A DNA stretch of 64,000 bases from a bacterium (GTDB lineage: Bacteria; Bdellovibrionota; UBA2428), in NCBI GenBank assembly GCA_009991595.1, contig JAACVK010000021.1, positions 100,048 to 164,047 of the forward strand. The letters are read 5' to 3'. The notes under the pieces are model-generated. The model was not told where the DNA came from, did not search any database, and worked only from the letters and a program-made list of their open reading frames with translations. Made by a program: the position numbers and the translations under genes. Position 1 is the first letter of the stretch. Each line of letters opens with the position of its first letter. This document shows positions 48,471-57,847 of the stretch, in pieces.

Positions 48471-48839
48471 ATGGATACAAAGAAAACTCTCATAGTGGGC
48501 GCATCAACAAACGCCGATCGATTCTCATACAAAGCCGCTAAACGCCTTAAAGAGAACAATCATCCCATTGTTCTTTTTGGAAACAAACAAGGCGAAGTTG
48601 CAGGAGAAACAATCACAAACGAACTCCCCTCTTCAATAGAAGGCCTCGATACGATAACCATGTATCTTTCACCCGAGAATCAAAGTGAAATGACAGACAA
48701 ACTCATTGCCCTAAAGCCCAAACGAATCATCTTTAACCCAGGAACAGAAAACCCCTCTTTTATGGAAAAGGCTCAAAAGAACAACATCCAAGTAATCGCC
48801 AACTGCACACTTGTCATGTTGAGCACAGACTCATATTAA
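48471..48839 (+). CDS. CoA-binding domain protein (YccU-like)
   Basis: 'TLIVGASTNADRFSYKAAKRLKENNHPIVLFGNKQGEVAGETI...LKPKRIIFNPGTENPSF'. Confidence 0.8.
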   Translation: MDTKKTLIVGASTNADRFSYKAAKRLKENNHPIVLFGNKQGEVAGETITNELPSSIEGLDTITMYLSPENQSEMTDKLIALKPKRIIFNPGTENPSFMEKAQKNNIQVIANCTLVMLSTDSY

Positions 48840-48976
48840 GGCCTACTTCTCTTTGTAAGAGCAGTGTATAAATTTCAAACAAAGGCACTCAAAAATGGAC
48901 AAACGAGCCTTCAATTACCCAGTCGCTTAACGCAATCTTAACAAAAAATTCACGTTAAGATCACTAAGCTTAAGGC

Positions 48977-49768
48977 ATGAGAAAATTTTCCTTGGCCCTA
49001 ATCGTCTTTTCAATCATCTCTGTAAATGCAACAAAAGCAGAGACAAGAAAAGAGAAGAGACAAAGAATCATCCGAGAATCTTTTAAAGACGAAGCAGCCT
49101 ATAGAAAGGTCTACGGAAAGCTTCACAAGCTAAACCCAGAAGAAGCTCAAACAGAATCAAACACTGCTGAACAGCCTTTGGAGCAGATAGAGGAAAGCCC
49201 AGACACTAAGACCATCTATGACGGAGGATTTATTCCAGGCTTGAGCCTAAGCCCTGAACAACTCCAAGGGGTCTATCAACCTTCTAGCGAAATTATGAAG
49301 ATCGAAAGTCCTGACTTTCAGCCCAAAGAACCTCTTTATCACCCATGGTCCACTATATCAGGAGTGGACCCCAACAAAGAGGAGTTTGATGACTGGCAAA
49401 AAGCCGAAGGGCTTTTTGTTCCTCTAATTGAAGGATACCTTCACTATCGACACATGAACCTTGAAAAGCTTAAAGACGTTGAAGCTGAGAAAGCTTTCGC
49501 CTCCGAATATTTGAAATCAGTTTTAAATGAAACCATGGAAATTGATTTAGACTCTAAAAACAACGCCAAACCGCTTTTGAGTGGAATGATTCAAGATTAC
49601 ATCGCCTACCAATCAAAATATTTTGATTTGCTTAGCACAAGCCTAAGAAAGCAAAACAGCCCTGCCGCAGATCATGTTGAGATGAGAAAACACGCAATAG
49701 ATTCCATCAAAGAAGTTTATCAAGAGATCTCTGATTACAGGTCTCAAAATTGGTCCAAACTTAAATAG
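48977..49768 (+). CDS. Secreted hypothetical protein
   Basis: MRKFSLALIVFSIISVNATKAE signal peptide. Confidence 0.65.
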   Translation: MRKFSLALIVFSIISVNATKAETRKEKRQRIIRESFKDEAAYRKVYGKLHKLNPEEAQTESNTAEQPLEQIEESPDTKTIYDGGFIPGLSLSPEQLQGVYQPSSEIMKIESPDFQPKEPLYHPWSTISGVDPNKEEFDDWQKAEGLFVPLIEGYLHYRHMNLEKLKDVEAEKAFASEYLKSVLNETMEIDLDSKNNAKPLLSGMIQDYIAYQSKYFDLLSTSLRKQNSPAADHVEMRKHAIDSIKEVYQEISDYRSQNWSKLK

Positions 49769-49773
49769 AAGCC

Positions 49774-50289
49774 TTACTCACCTAAGCGAAGGTTTGCGCT
49801 GCCTTTTTTTCGAAGAATATACTCTTCAACCAAAAGAAGACGATCTGGGCCTGCACGCTTAACAGTTGCAAGCAAATCTTCCATGCTGGAAATTTCTTCA
49901 AGCTGCTCTTTGATAAAAAACTGTAAAAAGTTCTCAGTCGCAAAGTCATCTTTCTTTCGAGCCAAAGAAGCCAGTTTATTAATGCACTTCGACAACTCAA
50001 CCTCTTCATTCAAAGAAAAAGAAACAGCCTCTTCAACCGTTGAAAAACGATACTGACATTTTTCAACTCCAGGGATATCCAAATCCGCCCCTGTGTCGTG
50101 AAGATACTGAATCACCTTCAAACCGTGAGTTCGCTCTTCGTCTGATTGTGCATAAAAATATTTAGCCAGCTCAGGCAGAGTTTCTCTGTGAAAATAATTA
50201 GCAATGGCTAAATATTGCAACATTGCTCTAAACTCTCTACCAATTTGTTGATTCAATTCTGCGGCGACTTCTTTTGAAATTAATTCCAT
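49774..50289 (-). CDS. Ferritin-like non-haem iron protein
   Basis: 'LNQQIGREFRAMLQYLAIANYF', 'FYAQSDEERTHGLKVIQYL', 'FLQFFIKEQLEEISSMEDLL'. Confidence 0.88.
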   Translation of the reverse strand: MELISKEVAAELNQQIGREFRAMLQYLAIANYFHRETLPELAKYFYAQSDEERTHGLKVIQYLHDTGADLDIPGVEKCQYRFSTVEEAVSFSLNEEVELSKCINKLASLARKKDDFATENFLQFFIKEQLEEISSMEDLLATVKRAGPDRLLLVEEYILRKKGSANLRLGE

Positions 50290-50396
50290 GCCCCTATTCT
50301 ACTCATTTAGAACGAAAGCTCCAGGTAGAAATTCAAAGAAACTGTCAAATGATTTGAAGCAAAAATGTCAATTTACTCAACCATTTACTGAATTAA

Positions 50397-51083
50397 CTAC
50401 TTTTTACGAATTTCTATATCAATCCGACGAGGAAAAGACGGCAACTTCAAAGCTCTGGGCTCAGGCTTAGGTTTATTCGAAAAAAGAGGCTTCTCATCAC
50501 ACTTTTCACCGCCCTCTAAGCCAGAGTCGCTTAAACAAAGTTGCATCGCCAAAGCGCGCGCCTCAATTTCCGTTTCGGCCATTGCCTGGTATTGAAAGGC
50601 TCGCGTGGAGCTCTCCACTTGAAAAACATGTGCCGATTGAGGCGATCCTGCCCTGAAAATATAGCGCTTGATCTTCCGATCAGCGTTAGGAATATCTGCT
50701 CGCAACCCTACCGGAGGCAGGTTTCTATTTAATTTTTCGATACTCGTGTTTGGTGCCTCTGACTCAGATTCTTCACATTCTTTAAAAGAACACTTTGCCT
50801 TATTCCCTTGAGGGCTACTTAAACACTCTGTTTGAGCTAATGTTTTGGATTCATCTCTAGAAGCAGCACGAGCAATGATAGGCCACTGGGTTATTTCGTT
50901 TCGGAAAACGCACACAAATCGCCCCTTACCTACAATCTCCACATAGGGCCCCTCTTTAGTTCCGGGAGCAAAGAAACGCTGAGCCTGAAGCTCTTGATCA
51001 GTGTCGCCATGAGCAGACTTATCATCGGCCCACAGCAAAGATGCACCTAGGCAAAGCGTAGAGATTAAAATATTTCTTAGCAT
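50397..51083 (-). CDS. Secreted hypothetical protein
   Basis: MLRNILISTLCLGASLLWADD signal peptide. Confidence 0.65.
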   Translation of the reverse strand: MLRNILISTLCLGASLLWADDKSAHGDTDQELQAQRFFAPGTKEGPYVEIVGKGRFVCVFRNEITQWPIIARAASRDESKTLAQTECLSSPQGNKAKCSFKECEESESEAPNTSIEKLNRNLPPVGLRADIPNADRKIKRYIFRAGSPQSAHVFQVESSTRAFQYQAMAETEIEARALAMQLCLSDSGLEGGEKCDEKPLFSNKPKPEPRALKLPSFPRRIDIEIRKK

Positions 51084-51169
51084 TAGAAACTATATTGACA
51101 TATTTTTAACGAAAAAGAAGCGTGGATTTTGGCTACGACCGAAGCAAACAAATCTGCTAATATACCTAG

Positions 51170-52528
51170 GTGGTGAAACGAACTCAGCTAGCTCTATTTA
51201 TTTTGATTTTCATCACAACTGCATGCTCGACAACACCGTCAAAAAATCAACAATCTCGAGATCCAAAGTCTTTCAGCTTTAAGCAACTCTGTGAGACTTT
51301 TCTTTTAGGAAGCACAAACAGAAACGCTGGAGAGCCCTTTGACTCGAAAGCCCCCATCGGCAAGGTTCAGGTGGGCGTTGATCCACAAAGTTTGATTCCC
51401 AACAAAGATTTAAACTCTCTTGATTCAGAACGATTAAGAAACGTGGAGGAGCACGCTAGAGACATTCCCATCGAGGTCAATCATCTTGGCTTTGTCATTC
51501 AAGGCCATCATCGCTTAAAGAATGCCCTGAAAAACAATCGTAGCATCGACGTTAAGATAGTTTCTCTAGAACCTCTGCTTGAAGCTCCCTATGTCGTTAA
51601 AGAGCCTTTAGTCATCAAAAAGTCTCAAATGCTGAGCGCTTATGAACTGAGTTTTTTGAGGCAAGAATTCGCAAGAAAACAAATTCCCTACGTCTCTGCC
51701 CTTGGAAATAGAAACCATAATTTAACCTTGTCCATTTTTAGCCAGCTACATCCCCTCACTCAAGAAAGCCTCTTAAAACTTTTAGATTATTATCGAGAAA
51801 AAAAGATAAAATCATCCGAAATCGAGGACAAGCTCCTTAAGCTCACGGGCATAACTTTTAGAAAAACTTTCCTACAAGTCTTGATTGAGAAAAGATTAAC
51901 CTCGACGCAAATACGTCTCGATCTTGAAAAGTATAGACAGATGGATTCAGAGGAGCAACTTGAGTTCGCCAAACAGGCTCGTGCTTTTATTCAGTCGGAG
52001 ATCGCTTCCAACGCTTGGAACTCCTACTACTTCACGAAACTTCCTTTAACCCCGGTTAAGGGAAGTAAGTTTAGTGTAAAAATCAAGGATCAAGTGCTTT
52101 ACGGGACAAAGAAAGGCAAGAATATATTTTTGCAAGTGCCCACCTCAATGATCAGACACGCTTCCTGGAATCCTCTTACAAATTTGACCGGTGCAGCTCA
52201 AAATTCTTTTGGCCCTCCAAGATCTTACCCAGCCGACTTGGCTTTAACAGGTGTCTTCTATCTTTTTGATGGCAATCACCGCTATGCTTTGTATGACGCA
52301 AAAAAAGAATCTGTAACACTCCGACTCGCATTCCGAAGCGACGAAGATGGAAGCGCTTATATCAAAAGCTCGGGCGTTCGACATCTTTTAGACGCAATCG
52401 GACAACGCCAACCATCTCACGATGAATTGAAGGAACTCCAAAACGGCAAGATTACGCCCGAAAGCCTTGTCCACGAAAACTTTCGACCTCTTCTCATGCC
52501 AATCACCGAACTACCTCAAGACGACTAA
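51170..52528 (+). CDS. Lipoprotein with ParB/sulfiredoxin-like domain(s)
   Basis: 'LALFILIFITTACSTT' lipobox. 'VQVGVDPQSLIPNKDLNSLDSERLRNVEEHARDIPIEVNHLGFVIQGHHRLKNALKNNRSIDVKIV' resembles a ParB N-terminal domain. Second motif 'YLFDGNHRYALYDAKKESVTLRLAF'. Confidence 0.6.
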   Translation: MVKRTQLALFILIFITTACSTTPSKNQQSRDPKSFSFKQLCETFLLGSTNRNAGEPFDSKAPIGKVQVGVDPQSLIPNKDLNSLDSERLRNVEEHARDIPIEVNHLGFVIQGHHRLKNALKNNRSIDVKIVSLEPLLEAPYVVKEPLVIKKSQMLSAYELSFLRQEFARKQIPYVSALGNRNHNLTLSIFSQLHPLTQESLLKLLDYYREKKIKSSEIEDKLLKLTGITFRKTFLQVLIEKRLTSTQIRLDLEKYRQMDSEEQLEFAKQARAFIQSEIASNAWNSYYFTKLPLTPVKGSKFSVKIKDQVLYGTKKGKNIFLQVPTSMIRHASWNPLTNLTGAAQNSFGPPRSYPADLALTGVFYLFDGNHRYALYDAKKESVTLRLAFRSDEDGSAYIKSSGVRHLLDAIGQRQPSHDELKELQNGKITPESLVHENFRPLLMPITELPQDD

Positions 52529-52537
52529 CTATTATAC

Positions 52538-52554
52538 TTTCAATTAACTTTCAA
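52538..52554 (+). promoter_or_regulatory. Candidate LexA operator TTTCAA-N5-TTTCAA (dnaE2)
   Basis: TTTCAATTAACTTTCAA differs from the lexA/imuA boxes only at one spacer base. Confidence 0.72.
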
Positions 52555-52580
52555 TATTGCTAGTCTGGAAAAACAAAGCA

Positions 52581-55500
52581 ATGAAGCATATGTATTCAGA
52601 ATTAAAGGCAAAAAGCTACTATTCCTTTCTTCAAGCCGCTTCCAGCCCAGAAGAGCTTATGGATGTAGCCGCCGAGCGTGGACTCTCTGCCCTCGGCCTT
52701 TGCGATGTGAACGGAGTCTATGGAATCCCCAAAGCTTATTGGAGGCGCAAGCACCATCATTCAAAACTTAAGCTACTGGTGGGTGCTGAACTAAGTATTG
52801 AAAAACTTCCCCCCATAACTCTGATTGCTCAGAACAAAAGCGGTTACAGTCTTTTATGTAAAATCATCACACAAGCCTTCCAAGACAAAGAGAAAGGACA
52901 AGCTAGCCTAAGCCTTGAGCAACTAACATCGATCACGCAAGAGAAATCCAACGAAGACCTCTTTTGTCTGAGCCTAGCTCATCCACAACTAAAAGGACTA
53001 AAGACACTTTTTAAAGAAAAGCTTTTTCTTAGCTTAAGCCGCCATCTCAACGGTCACGACAAAGAGAATACAAGACTGACACTTCAGAGCTCTGAAGAGC
53101 ATTGTATTCCTATCGTCGCCACCAACGACGTGCTTTTTGCCAAGAGTGAAAAGAAACAACTTCATGATGTGCTCACGGCGATTCATCACAAAAAAGGACT
53201 CAATGATTTGGGCTTTAGACTCGGACCTAATGCGGAACGCTTCATTAAAAGTCCTTCACAAATGAGAGAACTCTTTCACGACCTACCCGAGGCCATAAAC
53301 AACACACTTCTCATTTCTGAAAGTTGCGATTTTTGTCCGAGTCAATTGCGTTATCAATATCCAGACGAGTGGTTACCCAAAGGTATTTCAGCTCAAGAGT
53401 TCTTAGAACAACTGACTTGGAAGGGAGCAAAACGTCGCTACAAGGAAAACATTCCATTAAAAGTGAAAACTCAACTCATACATGAATTACACTTAATCAA
53501 CGAGCTAAGTTTTGCGGATTACTTTCTCACAATTTACGACATCGTTGATTATGCTCAAAAAAAAGACATTCTGTGCCAAGGTCGAGGATCGGCAGCCAAC
53601 TCGGCTATTTGTTTTTGTCTTGGGATCACCGCAATTGACCCTGTCGCGATGAATCTTCTTTTTGAAAGATTTATTTCTGCCGAACGCGGAGAACCTCCCG
53701 ACATCGACGTGGATTTTGAACACGAAAGGCGAGAAGAAGTCATTCAACACATTTACGAAAAGTATGGGCGAAACAAAGCGGCCATGGTTTGCACCATGAT
53801 TACCTATAGAAAAAGGTCCGCCCTGCGTGATGTGGCCAAGGCTTTCCACATACCAATCGGCACACTTTCTGCTCGAAAAGTAGAAAAGCAAATGACAGAG
53901 CTCTGCAAAGAATCCCCCATCCCTGACTCTCAGTCCAAAGTCGCACAACTTTGTGAAGAAATTTCGGACTTACCTCGCCATCCAGGCGTTCATAGCGGAG
54001 GATTCATTCTCTCCTCTAAAGACTTAAGTGAGATTGTCCCCATCGAGCCTGCACGTATGCCAGGACGCACAGTGATTCAGTGGGATAAATACGATCTGGA
54101 CTATCTCGGGCTCTTAAAAGTCGACATTCTAAGCCTTGGCATGCTCAGCGCTCTAAAGAAGTCTCTAAAAATGACCGGAAAAGAACTTTACGAAATCCCT
54201 CATGATGACACAAAAACTTATGAAATGATTCAACAGGCAGACACGGTCGGCACCTTTCAAATTGAATCACGCGCACAAATGTCTATGCTCGGACGATTGA
54301 AACCTAAAAATTTCTACGATCTTGTTGTAGAGGTAGCCATTGTGCGACCTGGCCCCATAGTCGGGCAAATGGTTCACCCTTACTTAAAACGACGACAAGG
54401 TTTAGAGAAAGTTGAATACCACCACCCTCAGCTAAAGAAAATACTAGAAAAGACTCTAGGCGTTCCCCTTTTTCAAGAACAAGTCATGAAAATTGCCATA
54501 GAGGTCGCCGGTTTTACTGCAGGAGAAGCCAATGAACTTAGGCAGAGTATTGCGGCATGGAGATCCGAAGGTTCTATCAACAAAATGGCTCAGCGGCTTT
54601 TCTATGGTTTACGAAAGCAAGGAATCCCCGAGGAATTTTGCCATCGCATCTACAAACAAATCTATGGGTTTTCAAAATACGGATTCCCTGAAAGTCATGC
54701 CGCAAGCTTTGCCCTACTAGCCTATGCCTCTTGCTACTTAAAATGCCACCACCCGAGTGAATTCACCTGCTCTCTACTGAACTCACAACCGATGGGTTTT
54801 TACGCCACCCACACCCTTGTCGACGACGCAAAGAGACACGGCGTTAAAGTGCTAGCTGTTCATCCCAATTTTTCAAACTGGGATTCTCACATTACAGGAA
54901 GCGCAATTCAGCTAGGCTGGCGCATCGTAAAAGGGCTTGGCAAAAAAGACGGAGAGCTAATCGCACAGGCCAAACCTTATGCTGATTTAAAAGACTTTGT
55001 TACAAGAACTTCTCTTCGGAAAGACTTGCTATATCGCTTAGCTCTTGCCGGCTGCTTTGACTGCTGGAAGCTGGATCGACGCCACACACTATGGAGTCTT
55101 TTAAAAGATTTACCAGAGACTCAAGTTCCATTCTTTCAATTTGCAAACTCCAACAAAGGCAAACAGGTCGATCTGTTTCAGGACTTTGATGAGGTCGAGA
55201 AAACCGCGCTCGATTTTGAGGCCTATCGCCTCACTACTCGTGGGCACCCAATGGAATTCTTGAGAAAACGCTACAAAACCAAGGCTCTTAATTCACGACA
55301 AGCAAAGTTAAAGAAACATGGCACGTGGATTCGTGCGGCCGGCCTCAACCTGGTGTTGCAAAAACCTCCCACAGCTAAGGGTGTTGCCTTTAGCACACTA
55401 GAAGATGAGCATGGCTTTTTGGACCTAGTCATCCACCCCCAAGTGTATGAAGACTACAAAGAAGCCTATTATCATGAAGCTTTTTTAATCATTGAAGGTC

Positions 55501-55607
55501 GGCTTCAAAGAGATAGAAACACTTGTAATGTGCTTGTAAAAAAAATCATTCCTCTTTTAAAAGACAAAAAAGAACTTCCTCTAGAACCTAATCGCTTTTT
55601 CCATTAA
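52581..55607 (+). CDS. dnaE2: Error-prone DNA polymerase DnaE2 (ImuC)
   Basis: PHP start 'YSELKAKSYYSFLQAASSPEELMDVAAERGLSALGLCDVNGVYG', 'CQGRGSAANSAICFCLGITAIDP', 'PPDIDVDFEHERREEVIQHIYEKYG', 'YGFPESHAASFALLAYASCYLKCHHP'. The upstream TTG start at 52557 is less likely. Confidence 0.95.
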   Translation: MKHMYSELKAKSYYSFLQAASSPEELMDVAAERGLSALGLCDVNGVYGIPKAYWRRKHHHSKLKLLVGAELSIEKLPPITLIAQNKSGYSLLCKIITQAFQDKEKGQASLSLEQLTSITQEKSNEDLFCLSLAHPQLKGLKTLFKEKLFLSLSRHLNGHDKENTRLTLQSSEEHCIPIVATNDVLFAKSEKKQLHDVLTAIHHKKGLNDLGFRLGPNAERFIKSPSQMRELFHDLPEAINNTLLISESCDFCPSQLRYQYPDEWLPKGISAQEFLEQLTWKGAKRRYKENIPLKVKTQLIHELHLINELSFADYFLTIYDIVDYAQKKDILCQGRGSAANSAICFCLGITAIDPVAMNLLFERFISAERGEPPDIDVDFEHERREEVIQHIYEKYGRNKAAMVCTMITYRKRSALRDVAKAFHIPIGTLSARKVEKQMTELCKESPIPDSQSKVAQLCEEISDLPRHPGVHSGGFILSSKDLSEIVPIEPARMPGRTVIQWDKYDLDYLGLLKVDILSLGMLSALKKSLKMTGKELYEIPHDDTKTYEMIQQADTVGTFQIESRAQMSMLGRLKPKNFYDLVVEVAIVRPGPIVGQMVHPYLKRRQGLEKVEYHHPQLKKILEKTLGVPLFQEQVMKIAIEVAGFTAGEANELRQSIAAWRSEGSINKMAQRLFYGLRKQGIPEEFCHRIYKQIYGFSKYGFPESHAASFALLAYASCYLKCHHPSEFTCSLLNSQPMGFYATHTLVDDAKRHGVKVLAVHPNFSNWDSHITGSAIQLGWRIVKGLGKKDGELIAQAKPYADLKDFVTRTSLRKDLLYRLALAGCFDCWKLDRRHTLWSLLKDLPETQVPFFQFANSNKGKQVDLFQDFDEVEKTALDFEAYRLTTRGHPMEFLRKRYKTKALNSRQAKLKKHGTWIRAAGLNLVLQKPPTAKGVAFSTLEDEHGFLDLVIHPQVYEDYKEAYYHEAFLIIEGRLQRDRNTCNVLVKKIIPLLKDKKELPLEPNRFFH

Positions 55608-55617
55608 GTCTAGAGTC

Positions 55618-56733
55618 ATGAGTTTTTCGAAATGCTTTCAAAGAAGCCCTCATCACACTCCACTTAACAACGCGGGCCTCTCTCACATGACAACCCATGC
55701 TCACGATGCCCTAGTTGAGATTTCAAAAGCGGCTACCTTTCAAGCTTTTTCCAATTTGGAAAGTCTCATCACACAATATCAAACAGACAGAACAACTTTC
55801 GAAAAACTCGTTGGCTGCGACGAGAACTGCCTGGCCTTCACGCAAACTTGTGCAGTCTCTATTTCGCAAGCGGCCTTAGGGTTGGAACTTAAGGCAGGTG
55901 ATGAAATTCTAAACTTTGCTGGCGAATACCCCTCCAACACCTACCCCTGGATTGAAGCTGCCAGACGAAGTGGTGCAAGTTATAAGCAAGTCGAAGCAGA
56001 AGAAGGGTTTCGCTTCACTGAAGAAGCGATAATTAATAAAATTGACTCAAAAACAAAAGTTGTTGCAGTCTCTTGGGTTCAATTTCAAAATGGCTGGCTC
56101 ATCGACCTGAAAAAAATTTCCGAGGCCGCACACAATGTTGGCGCACTCTTAGTAGTCGATGTAATACAAGGATTGGGAATAATCCCCTTCAACATGAAAG
56201 AGCTGGGTGTTGACGTTGTCTGTGGAGGCACGCACAAATGGCTCTGTGGCCCCCTAGGACTTGGTTTTCTAGCCGTTAGCAAAGACTTGATCCAGCAGCT
56301 TAAACCCTTGTGCGTAGGCTCCAACACCTTCACAGATTATGAAGAGCTTGCAACAGATCTCAAACGAAAACCCTACACAGACTATCGTCGCTTTGAACCT
56401 GGCTCGCCCTTTTTTATAATGGCCAGAACCGCAGCTGCTTCGATTGAGCAAATCCTAAAGGCAGGCGTTGAAAACATTAACCATGAAACAAGAGTTTTAC
56501 GCAATCTGATTACCACTACAGCCGAAACACGAGGCTTCAAAACTCTCTCACAACAAGAAGGAAAGTTTCTAAGCCCAACCGTTACAGTGCTTCCCAACAA
56601 CCTAGAGAAGAGCATTCAACAGCTTCGAGAAAAAAATATTCTCTTTGCCCATCGCCTTGGCGGAATTCGACTATCTCCACACGTCTACAACAACAAAGAC
56701 GACATTGATCGAGCGATGAATTGCCTTTGCTAA
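55618..56733 (+). CDS. Class V aminotransferase (cysteine desulfurase / selenocysteine lyase-like)
   Basis: 'LNNAGLSHM', 'VVAVSWVQFQNGWLIDL', 'LLVVDVIQGLGIIPFNMKELGVDVVCGGTHKWLCGPLGLGFL'. Confidence 0.9.
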   Translation: MSFSKCFQRSPHHTPLNNAGLSHMTTHAHDALVEISKAATFQAFSNLESLITQYQTDRTTFEKLVGCDENCLAFTQTCAVSISQAALGLELKAGDEILNFAGEYPSNTYPWIEAARRSGASYKQVEAEEGFRFTEEAIINKIDSKTKVVAVSWVQFQNGWLIDLKKISEAAHNVGALLVVDVIQGLGIIPFNMKELGVDVVCGGTHKWLCGPLGLGFLAVSKDLIQQLKPLCVGSNTFTDYEELATDLKRKPYTDYRRFEPGSPFFIMARTAAASIEQILKAGVENINHETRVLRNLITTTAETRGFKTLSQQEGKFLSPTVTVLPNNLEKSIQQLREKNILFAHRLGGIRLSPHVYNNKDDIDRAMNCLC

Positions 56734-57824
56734 GCTTGTTTTAGTTTTCCAAAATCGAGGGCACCCACAGGGCAGATGTCTACGCATCCACCACAACCAA
56801 TGCAAGGAGTCTCCATAAGACCAAAACTACCCATGATAGGTTTACGATCTTTGTGAGCAAAGCTAGCAACATCAATCCCCATCGGGCAGACCTGTGAACA
56901 TAAATCTAGACCTTTGCATTTATCGTTGGCCACAACTTGAAACTTAGAACCGAAATAACGTCCCTGCAATTCCATCATCTTTGCCAATGGACAGCCATAG
57001 CGACACCACACACGGGTGCCCAAGAACGGATAGGCTCCCACACCAATAAGCGCACCAAAGATTAAATCAACCGCTAAGTCTTGAAACAACTTTCCTGCTT
57101 CTAGCAGGCCTTGGGCTGTGAAAATCTTTAAAAAATCAAAAAATATAACCAAACCATAAGCTAAGCCAAAGAATAGAAAAACTGTCTGAAGATGCTCCAA
57201 CCTCTTAGCGGTAGCACCCGTAGGCGTCTTGTGTTTAACCCAGTTCGAACCCCATTTGGTGACACCAATAACTTCGGCCAAGTTTCCGCAGGCGCAAAAC
57301 CATGAACAATATCTTTTTCCAAAAAACCAAACCGAAGCCGGCACCAAAACAAAGACATAGCCCATCCCACTCCAAGACTTGAAAGCTCGTGAAACATAAA
57401 CGTAGGCGTCACGACTTGCTGGTGCAATTGAATCAGCAAAAAGGGCCTTCCCCTGAAAAAAGGGAACGACGTAAAAAGGAAGTAAATACAAAAGAACTAA
57501 TTGAACTAAAAATATACTTAGAAACTTACGATACTGATATTTAGAAATACCTTGTCCCTTAGACTTCTTATAAGGCGATTTTTTTCTCCAAAGAACAAGA
57601 CCCGCAACAAAACAAACAACTCCAGAATAAAGAGTTCCATACCAAAAAGCAGGACTTTTTCCCAAAAGGTAAAAAACAGAAATGTCGTCGACTAAACCCG
57701 CATAAACAAACACCTCGGGGTATTTATAAACTGCATACATCAAAAAAACAGCTGGCAAGAAAAAAACCAAAAAGACTTTCTCAGCGACACTCCGTTTATA
57801 TTCGTTGCGAGCATAGCTCATCAA
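56730..57824 (-). CDS. Membrane 4Fe-4S ferredoxin-type protein (NapH/NosR-like)
   Basis: Several TM segments. 'CSWFCACGNLAEV', 'CRYGCPLAKMMEL', 'CKGLDLCSQVCPMGID', 'CIGCGGCVDICPVGAL'. Confidence 0.85.
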   Translation of the reverse strand: MMSYARNEYKRSVAEKVFLVFFLPAVFLMYAVYKYPEVFVYAGLVDDISVFYLLGKSPAFWYGTLYSGVVCFVAGLVLWRKKSPYKKSKGQGISKYQYRKFLSIFLVQLVLLYLLPFYVVPFFQGKALFADSIAPASRDAYVYVSRAFKSWSGMGYVFVLVPASVWFFGKRYCSWFCACGNLAEVIGVTKWGSNWVKHKTPTGATAKRLEHLQTVFLFFGLAYGLVIFFDFLKIFTAQGLLEAGKLFQDLAVDLIFGALIGVGAYPFLGTRVWCRYGCPLAKMMELQGRYFGSKFQVVANDKCKGLDLCSQVCPMGIDVASFAHKDRKPIMGSFGLMETPCIGCGGCVDICPVGALDFGKLKQA

Positions 57825-57847
57825 AAACCCATCCTTAAACCAATAGC

